From contig CABIWW010000002.1 in assembly GCA_902362435.1 (NCBI GenBank), forward strand, positions 1 to 64,000: a DNA stretch of 64,000 bases. Reading direction: 5' to 3'. Made by a program: the position numbers and the translations under genes. The DNA comes from Eubacteriaceae bacterium (GTDB lineage: Bacteria > Bacillota > Clostridia > Peptostreptococcales > Anaerovoracaceae). Shown here piece by piece: positions 44,579-53,461 of the stretch. The notes under the pieces are model-generated. The model saw only the letters and a program-made list of their open reading frames with translations. It made no database searches and was not told where the DNA came from. Numbering within the stretch: the first letter of the stretch is position 1; every line of letters begins with the position of its first letter.

Positions 44579-45873
44579 CTCGCCTTTTTCCCTGAAGCGC
44601 CGTTATCGCCGGCATCCCCAGCTTCTTCAACTTTAAGATTTATCTCTATCGCCTTGCGCCCGTCCGCCTTGGTGACCCGCACCTTCAGCTTCTTGTCGCC
44701 TGCGATCTCCTCAAACGAATCATTCTTTTCCGGAAGTTTGTCCAGCTTTTCCACGACCCAGCCATTCACAGTGACCGCATCAGACTCGTCATCGATCTTC
44801 AGATAGTCGAAAACCTTGTTGATGTTGGCACTGCACTTTACACGAAAACTGCCGTTTTGCAGCGGCATCACATTCTTCGAAAGCACGACGTCATGCTCGT
44901 CGAATATCTCCCCGACCAGCTCCTCGATGATGTCCTCCATAGTGACCAGTCCTTCGGTCCCGCCGTACTCGTCTATCACGATCGCCATGTGCGTCTTGAG
45001 CTGCTGCATCTTCTTGAGAAGATCTGAGATCTTCATCGCAGTGCCCACGAACACTACCGGCATCACATAATCTGCGATAGCCTTGTCTGTGCCTACTATA
45101 TAATTGTAAAAATCCTTCTGATTGATGACTCCGATTATCTTGTCGATCTCCTCCTCGTACACCGGCATCCTGGAATACCCCGTATCTCTGAAAAGATCTG
45201 CAAGTTCCTCTTTCGTGCATTCTTCGACATCGATCGCTGTCATCTTCGGACGCGGCGTCATCACGTCTTCTGCCTTCAGTTCATAAAACTCGATCGCATT
45301 CTGTATCAGCTCGCTGTGCTTTTCCTCGATGCTGCCTGCATGCTCAGCCTCTTCGACCATGGTCATTATCTCGTCTTCAGTTATTTTTTCCTCGGAGTTG
45401 AGTTTCAGAATCTTTGCCACAAGCTCTTTCCATTTTGTAAATATGAAATTTACCGGGGTCATCACTACCATAAACTTATCAAGAAACGGCGCCGAAGCCA
45501 TCGCAAAGCCCTCAGGCATTTCCTTGGCGATGCTTTTCGGCGTTATCTCACCGAAAACCAGCACGACGACTGTTATGACTACAGTTGCAATTGTTGCACC
45601 GTATGAACCGAAAATTTTTACAAACAGGATCGTAGCTATCGATGTCATAGCTATGTTAACGATATTGTTACCTACGAGTATTGTCGTGAGCAGCTTGTCG
45701 TATTTCTCGGAAAGCTTCAGCACACGGTCTGCCTTGCGATTGCCGTCGCCGGCCATATTCTTGAGTCGTATCCTGTTGACCGAAGTAAAAGCTGTCTCCG
45801 TTGCCGAAAAATATGCCGAAAACATTACAAGCACTATTATGATGAGCACATTTCTGATAATGTCATCACTCAT
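44572..45873 (-). CDS. CNNM/CorC family ion transporter (DUF21 with CBS pair)
   Basis: A 433-residue hemolysin-C-like protein. An N-terminal DUF21/CNNM membrane domain (about 1-170, with FSAYFSATETAFTSVNRIRL and LVFGEITPKSIAKEMPE) is followed by two CBS domains (VMTPRPKMTAIDVEE, MAIVIDEYGGTEGLVTMEDI) and a CorC_HlyC domain. Bacterial members export or sense Mg2+/Co2+ or Na+. The start at 45873 (MSDDIIRNV) follows AGGAG at a somewhat long distance; a longer frame reaches 45945 without family support. Its stop codon is part of the site B repeat. Confidence 0.87.
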   Translation of the reverse strand: MSDDIIRNVLIIIVLVMFSAYFSATETAFTSVNRIRLKNMAGDGNRKADRVLKLSEKYDKLLTTILVGNNIVNIAMTSIATILFVKIFGSYGATIATVVITVVVLVFGEITPKSIAKEMPEGFAMASAPFLDKFMVVMTPVNFIFTKWKELVAKILKLNSEEKITEDEIMTMVEEAEHAGSIEEKHSELIQNAIEFYELKAEDVMTPRPKMTAIDVEECTKEELADLFRDTGYSRMPVYEEEIDKIIGVINQKDFYNYIVGTDKAIADYVMPVVFVGTAMKISDLLKKMQQLKTHMAIVIDEYGGTEGLVTMEDIIEELVGEIFDEHDVVLSKNVMPLQNGSFRVKCSANINKVFDYLKIDDESDAVTVNGWVVEKLDKLPEKNDSFEEIAGDKKLKVRVTKADGRKAIEINLKVEEAGDAGDNGASGKKARG

Positions 45874-45946
45874 TAAGTATGATCCACTCCTTTCGCCTGC
45901 ACCTGCCATGTACATCCGAAATGCCGGAAACGATATCCTTTGCATA

Positions 45947-45995
45947 ATAAAAGGTATACTGACTGGTACAAATACCTAGTAATTCAGTATACCTT
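45947..45995 (-). terminator. Terminator of the thiamine operon
   Basis: On the minus strand AAGGTATACTGA (45984-45995) pairs perfectly over 12 bp with TCAGTATACCTT (45951-45962) and is followed by TTATTATG. It lies 113 nt past the thiD stop and ahead of the CNNM gene. Confidence 0.65.
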
Positions 45996-46107
45996 ATTTT
46001 TCCTAGAAATGAAACTGATAAGACAATATTGCTATGTAAAATTCTTGTGAAGATGTGTGCAGAGGATGTGGATTCTGCACATTTTTCCGGATTTTGGGGA
46101 CGGCAGT

Positions 46108-46908
46108 CTATATGAACCTGCTGCTCAGGTCGAATGCGTGATCGACCGGGCCGCTGCCTTTTCCGAGGTCCATCATCACCATCAGCGCTCCCGTCAGGTA
46201 TGCCTTCGCCTCTGCCACAGCGCTCTCGAGATCCATGCCTTTGGCAAGATTCGAAGCGATCGCGCTCGACAGCGTGCATCCGGTCCCGTGCGTGTTCGGA
46301 TTGTTTATCCTTTCCTGCGGCAGCCAGCACGCTCTGCCCTCTACGTACAGGAGATCGTCCGCATCTGAAACGCTGTGCCCGCCTTTGCATAACACCGCGC
46401 ATCCGTAACTTTTCCGAAGTATCTCCGCTGCAAGCTGCATGTCTTCCCTGCCGGTGATCTCGATACCTGTCAGGACCTCAGCTTCCGGTATGTTCGGAGT
46501 TATCAGATCGGCGACCGGCAGCAGCTGAGTTTTCAGCGTTTCCACCGCATCTTCTGCCAGGAGCCTCGATCCGCTCGTCGAAACCATCACCGGATCGACC
46601 ACGATATTCGCAGCATCGTGAGCTTTGAGCCGCTCCGCTATCACTGATATCAGCTGCGCAGAAGCCACCATGCCGGTCTTCACCGCATCTGGCCGGATAT
46701 CATCGAACACCGCATCTATCTGCTGCGCCAGGAATTCCGGCGTCACTTCCATCACACCCGTAACGCCCATCGTGTTCTGCACGGTCAGCGCCGTCAGTGC
46801 GCTCATCCCGTATACGCCATTGGCCATCATCGTTTTAAGATCCGCCTGGATCCCCGCGCCGCCGCTGGGATCGCTGCCCGCTATAGTAAGCGCCGTTTTT
46901 CTCTTCAT
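46108..46908 (-). CDS. thiD: Hydroxymethylpyrimidine/phosphomethylpyrimidine kinase ThiD
   Basis: A 266-residue ribokinase-fold kinase. Motifs: LTIAGSDPSGGAGIQADLKTM, NGVYGMSALTALTVQNT, VVDPVMVSTSGSRLL, and the anion hole INNPNTHGTGCTLSSAIAS. It phosphorylates HMP to HMP-P and HMP-PP for thiamine assembly. It is the last gene of the thi operon, separated from thiE by the site C repeat (136 nt), whose end supplies AAAGGA before the ATG. No thiC (HMP synthase) is in the window, so the pyrimidine may be imported or made elsewhere. Confidence 0.95.
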   Translation of the reverse strand: MKRKTALTIAGSDPSGGAGIQADLKTMMANGVYGMSALTALTVQNTMGVTGVMEVTPEFLAQQIDAVFDDIRPDAVKTGMVASAQLISVIAERLKAHDAANIVVDPVMVSTSGSRLLAEDAVETLKTQLLPVADLITPNIPEAEVLTGIEITGREDMQLAAEILRKSYGCAVLCKGGHSVSDADDLLYVEGRACWLPQERINNPNTHGTGCTLSSAIASNLAKGMDLESAVAEAKAYLTGALMVMMDLGKGSGPVDHAFDLSSRFI

Positions 46909-46913
46909 CTGTA

Positions 46914-47040
46914 GTTCCTTTCATATATTAGTCGGCGGTAGCCGACATAAAGGTTATCCTGCAAAGGGTTTCATATGTTTGTCGATCAGAGATCGGCATA
47001 AAGGTTATCCCTGCAAGGGTTTTCATTAGTTTGCCGTCCT
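46914..47040 (-). repeat. Hairpin/RBS repeat family, site C (two full units and one partial)
   Basis: Fills the thiE-thiD gap. Unit near thiD, minus strand: GGATAACCTTTAT, hairpin GTCGGC-TACC-GCCGAC (46931-46946), TAATATATGAAAGGA. Middle unit: GGGATAACCTTTAT, hairpin GCCGATC-TCT-GATCGAC (46981-46997), AAACATATGAAACCC. A third, partial unit (47011-47040) keeps only the GGCAAACTAATGAAAACCC tail. Period about 52 nt. Confidence 0.75.
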
Positions 47041-47043
47041 GAC

Positions 47044-47682
47044 TCAGTCAACCAGCTGCTCTGCCTCGGCTTTCATCAGCCCGGCGGTTTCCCTGATGTC
47101 TTCTGCTGCAAAGACTGCCGACACTACTGCAAAGCCCGCCATGCCGCATCCTTTCAGCTCTTTCATATTGTCAAGGCTCACTCCGCCGATCGCGACTGCC
47201 GGGATCTGCACCGAGCTGCAGATCTCTCTGAGCTGATCCTTCGTTATCCTGATCGCGCCCTGCTTCGTCGGCGACGGGAATACAGCACCCGAACCGATAT
47301 AATCCGCGCCGTCAGCCTGCGCCCTGAGAGCCTGCTCTGCTGTTTTTGCCGTAACGCCGATTATGAAATCACTGCCCGCAAGCTTTCTTATCTCTGCCGC
47401 AGGTCTGTCGTCCTGCCCCACGTGCACTCCATCTGCACCTGATCTGAGCGCGACATCGACGTTGTCATTTATGATGAGCGGCACGCCGAAGCTGTGGCAC
47501 AGCTCTCTCAGTCTGACGGCTTCGCGAATGAATTCGCTGTCATCCATATATTTTTCACGCAGCTGTACACAGGTCACGCCCCCCTCGAGCGCTTTCCTGA
47601 CCTGGTCGTACAGTGTTTCATTCACTGCATGCACACGGTTCGTCACCGCGTAAAGCAGCAGCTGTTCACGTTTGAATTTCAT
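47044..47682 (-). CDS. thiE: Thiamine phosphate synthase ThiE
   Basis: A 212-residue TIM-barrel enzyme that joins HMP-PP and thiazole phosphate. Conserved parts: YAVTNRVHAVNETLYDQV, GVTCVQLREKYMDDSEF, PLIINDNVDVALRSGADGVHVGQDD, IIGVTAKTAEQA, YIGSGAVFPSPTKQGA and VAIGGVSLDNMKEL. It overlaps tenI by 17 nt. The thiamine-specific residues (TNR, LREK, INDN, VGQDD) are complete, unlike the neighbouring TenI-type copy. Confidence 0.94.
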   Translation of the reverse strand: MKFKREQLLLYAVTNRVHAVNETLYDQVRKALEGGVTCVQLREKYMDDSEFIREAVRLRELCHSFGVPLIINDNVDVALRSGADGVHVGQDDRPAAEIRKLAGSDFIIGVTAKTAEQALRAQADGADYIGSGAVFPSPTKQGAIRITKDQLREICSSVQIPAVAIGGVSLDNMKELKGCGMAGFAVVSAVFAAEDIRETAGLMKAEAEQLVD

Positions 47683-48304
47683 TTTTATACTTACCTCCCG
47701 GTGTTTCCATCGCTGCGGATCTGAGTTCTGCCACGTATCTCTCCGGATCCGCGCAAGTCATCGCTCCGCTCATGACACACGCGCCCTTTGCACCTGCACG
47801 CTGCACTTCCGCTATATTCCCGGCGCCGATCCCGCCGATCCCGTATACCGGGATATTGACCGCTTCACATACCTCCCGCAGAAAACCCGTCCCACGCGGC
47901 GCGAGCCCCTTCTTGCAGTCAGTCGCAAAGACATGCCCCGCTGTTATATACGTGCACCCCAGCGCCTGCGCTTCGCGAGCCTCATCGACCGAATGGCACG
48001 ACGCGCCCATTATTTCAAATGCGCTCCGCTCCTTTTCACTCATCTCACGGAGCACCGGCATCGGCAGATGCACCGGTGCTCCGAGCTCCGCTGCAACACG
48101 ATGAAAGCTGTGCAGTATGCACAGCACGCCGCTCTGCCCGCAGGTCTCCATGACCTGCGCGGCAAGCGCCCTGTACCGCACTTCCTCAAGATCCTTCTCC
48201 CTCAGGATCACTCCTGAGAGTCCGCAGGCCGTCAGCTGCCGGATCTTTTCCAAAAAATCCCCCTCGCAGATCAGCCTGTTTGTGACGCATAGTAAATCAA
48301 ACAT
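47666..48304 (-). CDS. tenI: TenI-type thiazole tautomerase (ThiE paralogue)
   Basis: A 212-residue ThiE-fold protein beginning MFDLLCVTNRLICEGDFLEKI. It keeps VILREKDL and YITAGHVFATDCKKGLAPRG but lacks the HMP-PP-binding INDN and VGQDD blocks (here ILHSFHRVAAELGAPVHLPM), the usual mark of TenI, which aromatises the thiazole made by ThiG. The His in SCHSVDEA fits the TenI active site. It overlaps thiH by 8 nt and thiE by 17 nt, so the whole block is translationally coupled. Confidence 0.85.
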   Translation of the reverse strand: MFDLLCVTNRLICEGDFLEKIRQLTACGLSGVILREKDLEEVRYRALAAQVMETCGQSGVLCILHSFHRVAAELGAPVHLPMPVLREMSEKERSAFEIMGASCHSVDEAREAQALGCTYITAGHVFATDCKKGLAPRGTGFLREVCEAVNIPVYGIGGIGAGNIAEVQRAGAKGACVMSGAMTCADPERYVAELRSAAMETPGGKYKNEIQT

Positions 48305-49622
48305 AAAGATAATCGTTCAGCACCGGCTGCAGCCCTTCGCCTTCCATGTCGCTGTACATCCTGGCGAAGCTCCTGCCGTCGTTTATTTCGAACTGCTCAT
48401 CCCCCTCTGTGCCTTCGCTTTCCTTTCCTGTGTACTTGCTCTCATGATCCCCGATACCCGTTGAAACTCCTGCCGACACTTTGGTCGCTGCGATCTTCAC
48501 TATGCCGTTCCTGAAGCTTTCGCTTTCTCGCGATGATACGGTGATCCCCGCGAACGGCAGGAATATCCTGTACGCGCAAAGTATCTGGCAGAGCTGTTTT
48601 TCGTGGACGTCCAGCGGATTTATCTTGTCGTTGTTTACGATCGGCCTGAGTCGCGGACATGACAGCGACATTTCCGCATGCGGGTATTTTCTCTGCAGGT
48701 AATATACGTGCAGTGCTGTCGCGAGCGCGTCCTTTCTGAAATCCGAAAGTCCCAGGAGTGCTGAAAATCCAACGCCTCGCATGCCGCCCATCAGTGCTCT
48801 CTCCTGTGCTTCGAATCTGTACGGCCACACTCTCTTATGCCCCATCAGATGGAGCGTTTCGTACTTGTCGGGGTCGTATGTCTCCTGGAACACGGTGACA
48901 TAGTCGGCTCCGCACTCGCGCAGGTATCTGTAGTCGTCTGTGTTGACCGGGTATATCTCGAGGCCGATCATCCTGAAATATTTGCGGGCGATGCGGCATG
49001 CCTCACCGATGTATTTCACGTCGCTCTTGCCGCGGCTTTCGCCGGTGAGGATCAGGATCTCTTCCATTCCCGAGTCCGCTATTATCTTCATCTCGTGCTC
49101 GATCTGGTCGAAGTCGAGCTTCATTCTGGTTATGTCGTTGTAGCAGTTGAAACCGCAGTAAACGCAGTAGTTTTCACAGTAATTCGCTATGTAAAGCGGC
49201 GTGAACAGGTAAACGCTGTTGCCGAAGTGCTTTCTGGTCTCCAGTCTGGCTTTCTGCGCCATTTCCTCGAGGAAAGGTTCTGCAGCCGGTGACAGGAGGG
49301 CTTTGAAGTCTTCGACTGTGCAGTATTCGTGGTCGAGCGCGTTCCTGACGTCACGCGCGGTGTAGCGGCTGTAGTCGTAAGACTCCATCTGTTCCATCAC
49401 TTTGTCGCGGATGCCGGTGTCGATCTGCTCCATGTCCGGCATGTATTCCATGTGGTTTTTTCTTGAAGACGGGTCGTTTTCAAGTCTGTGCTTTTTTTCG
49501 AGTGCAGCCTCGGAAAGATTCGCCGAGTCTATGAAAAAATCGTTTTTCTGTGCGGTCTGCTTCGGCTGTTCCTGAATGTCCTGAGGGCCGGTCATTTTCT
49601 TTTCTTCACTGTTGTTTTGCAT
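48297..49622 (-). CDS. thiH: Tyrosine lyase ThiH (radical SAM)
   Basis: A 441-residue radical SAM enzyme that splits tyrosine to dehydroglycine for thiazole synthesis without oxygen. The iron-sulfur motif is CENYCVYCGF (Cx3Cx2C), followed by EILILTGESRGKSDVKY. The first 50 residues form a polar, non-conserved extension. An internal segment near the end is Gly/Glu-rich (SKYTGKESEGTEGDEQ). A glycine oxidase (thiO) is absent, fitting anaerobic life. AGGGGGCGG lies before the ATG; the gene follows thiG by 11 nt. Confidence 0.94.
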   Translation of the reverse strand: MQNNSEEKKMTGPQDIQEQPKQTAQKNDFFIDSANLSEAALEKKHRLENDPSSRKNHMEYMPDMEQIDTGIRDKVMEQMESYDYSRYTARDVRNALDHEYCTVEDFKALLSPAAEPFLEEMAQKARLETRKHFGNSVYLFTPLYIANYCENYCVYCGFNCYNDITRMKLDFDQIEHEMKIIADSGMEEILILTGESRGKSDVKYIGEACRIARKYFRMIGLEIYPVNTDDYRYLRECGADYVTVFQETYDPDKYETLHLMGHKRVWPYRFEAQERALMGGMRGVGFSALLGLSDFRKDALATALHVYYLQRKYPHAEMSLSCPRLRPIVNNDKINPLDVHEKQLCQILCAYRIFLPFAGITVSSRESESFRNGIVKIAATKVSAGVSTGIGDHESKYTGKESEGTEGDEQFEINDGRSFARMYSDMEGEGLQPVLNDYLYV

Positions 49623-49633
49623 GATGCCGCCCC

Positions 49634-50407
49634 CTAATCTCTAAGAAAGCCTGTAAGCGGATCTGACGCTGCCGCGCCTCTGAGCAGTACTCTGCCGAGT
49701 CCTGAAAGATACGCTTTTCTGCCTGCTTCTATCGCCTGTCTGAATGCCGATGCCATCAGCGGCAGATCGCCTGCCGTTGCCAGCGCGGTGTTCGCCATTA
49801 TAGCTGCTGCGCCCATTTCCATTGCCTCGCATGCCTGTGACGGTCTGCCGATGCCTGCGTCGACGATGATCGGAAGATCTATCTCGTTTATCAGGATCTG
49901 TATGAATTCTTTCGTCGCGAGCCCTTTGTTAGAACCGATCGGCGATGCCAGCGGCATCACTGCTGCAGCTCCTGCGTCCACCAGGTCTCTGGCTGTATTG
50001 AGGTCCGGATACATGTACGGCATCACTATGAAGCCTTCCTTTGCAAGGATCTCCGTCGCTTTCACCGTCTCACTGTTGTCCGGCAGCAGGTATTTTGAAT
50101 CTCGCATTATCTCGATCTTTACGAAATCTCCGCAGCCCAGCTCTCTGGCCAGTCTTGCGATCCTCACCGCTTCTTCCGCATCTCGTGCGCCGGAAGTGTT
50201 CGGCAGCAGAGTGACGTTTTCCGGGATATAGTCCATGATATTTTCTTCGTCTTTTGTGTTGGCGCGGCGCACCGCCAGCGTTATGATCTCCGCTCCAGCG
50301 TCTTTCACCGCTGCCTCTATCAGATTGAGGGAATATTTGCCTGATCCCAGTATGAATCTGGAGCTGAAGCTGTGTCCCCCTATTATCAGTTCGTCTTTTG
50401 TATTCAT
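49634..50407 (-). CDS. thiG: Thiazole synthase ThiG
   Basis: A 257-residue TIM barrel that builds thiazole phosphate from DXP, dehydroglycine and ThiS-thiocarboxylate. Motifs include [41 protein letters not shown], the active-site Lys in [21 protein letters not shown] and [19 protein letters not shown]. It lies 48 nt after thiF in the thi operon. Confidence 0.95.
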   Translation of the reverse strand: MNTKDELIIGGHSFSSRFILGSGKYSLNLIEAAVKDAGAEIITLAVRRANTKDEENIMDYIPENVTLLPNTSGARDAEEAVRIARLARELGCGDFVKIEIMRDSKYLLPDNSETVKATEILAKEGFIVMPYMYPDLNTARDLVDAGAAAVMPLASPIGSNKGLATKEFIQILINEIDLPIIVDAGIGRPSQACEAMEMGAAAIMANTALATAGDLPLMASAFRQAIEAGRKAYLSGLGRVLLRGAAASDPLTGFLRD

Positions 50408-50455
50408 CCTTTATACCTTCTTTCGTGTTTTGTATTTTATGTTTTATGCAAAAGC

Positions 50456-51100
50456 TCACGCTTCCGTCAGCCCTGCGATTATCCTCAGTATCATCGTCGC
50501 CTGGTGTGCAGCGCAGACAAGCACTCTTGCTGAAAAAAGCCCGAGTCCATCTCCGACATCGCTGACCCCGTCTCCGCACAGGTAGAATCTGTCCATCAGT
50601 TTCCTGGTCTTTATCAGGTTTGCGGAGTCGATGCCCGCCATACCCGAGCCTGAAACGAGGTATCGGTCGCTCATGTTTTCGAGCACATGGTTCACCAGCA
50701 TCGCCTTGGCTTCCGCCGAATCAAACGCTTCGCATATTATCTCCTCACCTTGCAGCAGCTCGGTCGCATTCTCCGCTGTTATCCTGACGGTATCCGTCGT
50801 GATTTTTATGTACGGTGCGATCTTTCGCAGGTTCACCGCGAGCGCTTCGGTCTTGTAATGTCCGATCTGCGCGGCTTCGTACTGCTGCCTGTTGAGATTG
50901 GAAATGTCGACTCTGTCAAAATCGATCAGATGCAGATGTCCGACTCCGGCTCTCGCCAGTGCGATCGCGATGTTCGATCCCAGACCTCCCAGGCCGCACA
51001 CTGCTACGGACGCTGCTGCAAACCGCTGCTGGATCTCCTCGCCGTGACGCTCTATCAGCGCCGCGCGCATTTCCTCTTCTGTAGGGATATTCTCTCTCAA
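50456..51100 (-). CDS. thiF: ThiS adenylyltransferase ThiF
   Basis: A 214-residue E1-like enzyme that adenylates the ThiS C-terminus. The ATP-binding GLGGLGSNIAIALARAGVGH, the acidic IDFDRVDISNLNRQQY and a later conserved Asp/Cys region (ICEAFDSAEAKAML) are seen. It is short and lacks a MoeB-type zinc Cys pair in the C-terminus, as in Clostridia ThiF. The likely start is TTG at 51100 with GGAGG 8 nt upstream, right after the thiS stop; the frame extends upstream to 51118, inside thiS. Confidence 0.9.
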   Translation of the reverse strand: MRENIPTEEEMRAALIERHGEEIQQRFAAASVAVCGLGGLGSNIAIALARAGVGHLHLIDFDRVDISNLNRQQYEAAQIGHYKTEALAVNLRKIAPYIKITTDTVRITAENATELLQGEEIICEAFDSAEAKAMLVNHVLENMSDRYLVSGSGMAGIDSANLIKTRKLMDRFYLCGDGVSDVGDGLGLFSARVLVCAAHQATMILRIIAGLTEA

Positions 51101-51101
51101 A

Positions 51102-51296
51102 TCAGCCACCTCCCACAAAACTCACTACTTCCAGTGTATCGCCGTCCTCGATCTTCACATTTTCGTACTGTGCCTTCGGGACGATCTCGCCGTTTCTTTC
51201 GACCGCGATACGCCTGATATCATAATCCGTACCCTGCAGGTACTCTGCCACGGTCTTCCCTGCCGCATCGCAGGCCGCGCCATTTATTTTTACCAT
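51102..51296 (-). CDS. thiS: Sulfur carrier protein ThiS
   Basis: A 64-residue ubiquitin-fold protein beginning [20 protein letters not shown] and ending VVSFVGGG, so the terminal Gly-Gly that receives sulfur is present (with one extra Gly). It donates sulfur to ThiG. The start at 51296 has AGGAGG 8 nt upstream; the frame is open to 51371 but without family support. First gene of the thiamine operon, after the riboswitch terminator and a palindrome-rich leader. Confidence 0.93.
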   Translation of the reverse strand: MVKINGAACDAAGKTVAEYLQGTDYDIRRIAVERNGEIVPKAQYENVKIEDGDTLEVVSFVGGG

Positions 51297-51334
51297 GCTC
51301 CACACCTCCTGTATTGGACTGAACAGCGGGCGTT

Positions 51335-51600
51335 TACCAAGAATCTGCATTTTGCTAGATTCTTTTAGCAAATTTCAGCAAAAAAACGCGCTCTGGCAAC
51401 AGGCGTTTACCAAAAATCGCATTGCAGGTTGCCCATGTTGGTAATTTTTTAAGGAAAAACTGCACTTTTGCATAATAAAATCACCAAAAGATACCCATCC
51501 GCTCTTCATTCTTGGTAATCACTCTTCCTGTATATACCTGATATCGCGATAAAATACCAAAAGCTATATGGAAACACCGAAAATTTTGGTAATCTGCACT
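51335..51600. repeat. TACCAA/TTGGTA palindrome cluster 2
   Basis: Between the riboswitch terminator and thiS lie AAGAATCT/AGATTCTT, TTACCAA/TTGGTAA (51407-51444), TCACCAA with CTTGGTA (51481-51517) and TACCAAAA/TTTTGGTA (51555-51591). The cores match the cluster at 25927-26109. Nothing else is seen in 51297-51618. Confidence 0.6.
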
Positions 51601-51618
51601 CACCATTACAGACTGTAC

Positions 51619-51653
51619 AAAAAACGGGAAGTTACCTCATAGGCAACTTCCCG
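51619..51653 (-). terminator. Intrinsic terminator of the TPP riboswitch
   Basis: On the minus strand CGGGAAGTT-GCC and GGT-AACTTCCCG form a long stem followed by TTTTTTG. It lies 39 nt after the TPP aptamer and is the switch point for the thi operon. Confidence 0.8.
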
Positions 51654-51691
51654 AAATACTCACGTATAAAAAATATTCTTGTATTTACAGT

Positions 51692-51772
51692 CTTCCCTAC
51701 GTTGGCATTATCCAAATCAGGTAATGGGTCGAAGGTCTCACCTTCCTCTCAGCCTGTACTACAAGCTCCCCG
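51692..51772 (-). promoter_or_regulatory. TPP riboswitch (THI element)
   Basis: On the minus strand GGGGAGC (51765-51771), then the invariant GGCTGAGA, ACCTGAT with TTGGATAATGCC, and the closing ACGTAGGGAA. This is the thiamine pyrophosphate aptamer. Together with the terminator at 51619 it should stop transcription of thiS-F-G-H-tenI-thiE-thiD when TPP is plentiful. Confidence 0.95.
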
Positions 51773-51791
51773 CTGTTCAATTGTCGCAATT

Positions 51792-51820
51792 ATTATAACT
51801 CTACTCCCCTGTAAATGCAA
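51792..51820 (-). promoter_or_regulatory. Promoter of the thiamine operon
   Basis: Perfect -10 TATAAT (51792-51797) and -35 TTGCAT (51815-51820) with 17-bp spacing, 20 bp upstream of the TPP aptamer. Confidence 0.65.
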
Positions 51821-51916
51821 GCAGTTTTATGCAATTACAATGCCATTCTGCAAAACGCTGCGCCGCGTATGTCCCGATAATATATCACTGGCATCTGAGC
51901 TCTCTGACACCGGCGC

Positions 51917-52285
51917 TCAGCTGACCAGCATCTTTCCGGCAAAGACTCCTCCTATGCAGAGGACAAGACTCGCCGCCACGTATATCCCGAACATCAGCGC
52001 TCTGCCGCTTTGCAAAAGCCCCAGAGCCTCCAGCGAAAATGTCGAGAAAGTAGTGAATCCGCCGCATATGCCTACCTTCAGGAACAGCAGCCACGGTCCG
52101 TTCAGATTGCCGTACGACTCGGCCGCCTGCACGATCATCCCGATCATCACCGCACCTATGACATTTACAGCAAGCGTCTGAAACGGGATATCACTTTTAT
52201 TCAAAAACGGGATCAGACCAACCAGATACCTGAAAACTGATCCGATGAAGCCGCCCGCACCAACCGCCAGACAATTTATCAGCAC
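51917..52285 (-). CDS. crcB: Fluoride channel CrcB/FluC
   Basis: A 122-residue, four-helix membrane protein. Signature GAGGFIGSVFRYL at the start, NVIGAVMIGMI and the pore motif GICGGFTTFSTFSLEA are diagnostic. FluC works as a dual-topology dimer that lets fluoride leave the cell. A single full-length copy is present. Its ATG overlaps the end of the EamA exporter gene by 7 nt, so they are coupled. I found no fluoride riboswitch ahead of the pair. Confidence 0.93.
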   Translation of the reverse strand: MLINCLAVGAGGFIGSVFRYLVGLIPFLNKSDIPFQTLAVNVIGAVMIGMIVQAAESYGNLNGPWLLFLKVGICGGFTTFSTFSLEALGLLQSGRALMFGIYVAASLVLCIGGVFAGKMLVS

Positions 52286-53328
52286 GATTTTCCTCCTTCT
52301 GCGGTTTCAGGATCAGACACAGAAGCCTTTGCAGGGTCAGACGCAGAAGCCACTGCCGAATCAGATGCAGAAGCCCCTACAAAATCCACCGCAGAAACTC
52401 CTGCGGGATCAGCCGCGATTTTATCCGCTCCGGACTCGCGAACCTTCGGCGGCTTGCAAAGCAGCCACAGTGCTAATATCGTCACCGCAATTCCGCACAA
52501 TGACAGCACCGACGGCACTTCCTCATAAAAAATCAGTCCGAAAATCATCGCTGCGGACGGCTCCCCGCCTGCCGCCAGTATCGAAACCCGACCTGCATCT
52601 ATATACGTCAGCGAGAACGTGAACAGCACATACGGCAACACTGATGTGCAAAGCGCATTGAGCACCAGGAACACAGAGTCCTTCACCGGCGACACCGCAA
52701 CAAATTCACCGATCGTCTGCCAGTCCGTGAACGGCAGCATCAGTATCACTCCCGCGATCAGACTGTAAAACGTTATCGTGAACACATTGTAATGCTGTTT
52801 CATCGCCACTTTCGAGAATATGCTGTATATCGCGTAAAACAACGCTGCTGCGATCCCCGCGAGCGCCCCATATGCCGACACTTTTATCCCAGATGATGAT
52901 TCGAGAATGCCACTTACCAGCACACACCCGGCGATCGCCAGAGCACTGCATGCTATCTTTCGCATTGTGACCTTTTCCCGCAGGATAACTGCCGCAAGGA
53001 TCATCACGAAAATCGGCGACATGCTCAGCAACACTGCCGCGAGCGACAGCGAGATCTGGTTTATCGCCTGATTGTAGCAGAGATTGAGTCCCAGCATGCC
53101 GAAGATACCGCTCATCGCAAATATCCATATGTCTTTCGGTCTAACTTTCAGCATCGACCTGTCGACTGCCATTATCCCGACAAACAGGATCACCGCCGCA
53201 AGCAGGAATCTTGAAGTAATTATTGTAAAGTTGTCAAATCCAAACGCCGACAGAGTCCTGACAAAGATCCCCGCAGACCCCCACAAAACCCCCGACATCA
53301 CCGGAATGATCAACATCAGTTTTTTCAT
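52279..53328 (-). CDS. EamA/DMT-family transporter with repetitive C-terminal tail
   Basis: A 349-residue, ten-helix drug/metabolite transporter built of two EamA repeats (about 5-140 and 150-290). After the last helix (LCGIAVTILALWLLC) comes a 55-residue hydrophilic tail with degenerate SASDPAKASVSDP-type repeats, encoded by 24-27-bp tandem DNA repeats at about 52300-52400. Substrate unknown; family members export amino acids or other metabolites. Start at 53328 has GAGGTGGG upstream. Operon partner of crcB. Confidence 0.87.
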   Translation of the reverse strand: MKKLMLIIPVMSGVLWGSAGIFVRTLSAFGFDNFTIITSRFLLAAVILFVGIMAVDRSMLKVRPKDIWIFAMSGIFGMLGLNLCYNQAINQISLSLAAVLLSMSPIFVMILAAVILREKVTMRKIACSALAIAGCVLVSGILESSSGIKVSAYGALAGIAAALFYAIYSIFSKVAMKQHYNVFTITFYSLIAGVILMLPFTDWQTIGEFVAVSPVKDSVFLVLNALCTSVLPYVLFTFSLTYIDAGRVSILAAGGEPSAAMIFGLIFYEEVPSVLSLCGIAVTILALWLLCKPPKVRESGADKIAADPAGVSAVDFVGASASDSAVASASDPAKASVSDPETAEGGKSC

Positions 53329-53461
53329 AGCCCACCTCGAATGCATAATATAGTTACTTCAAAAATATACCATAAATCGGCGGTTTTCGCAATATGCGTG
53401 GCCACACGGTGACAGGACACAGCACATAGCGACAGGGCGTCGGCTCATTCGATCCGATAAC

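Noticed and set aside
53329..53461. Fluoride riboswitch ahead of eamA-crcB
   Set aside because: I could not find the conserved GGNGAUGG-type pattern in the upstream region.
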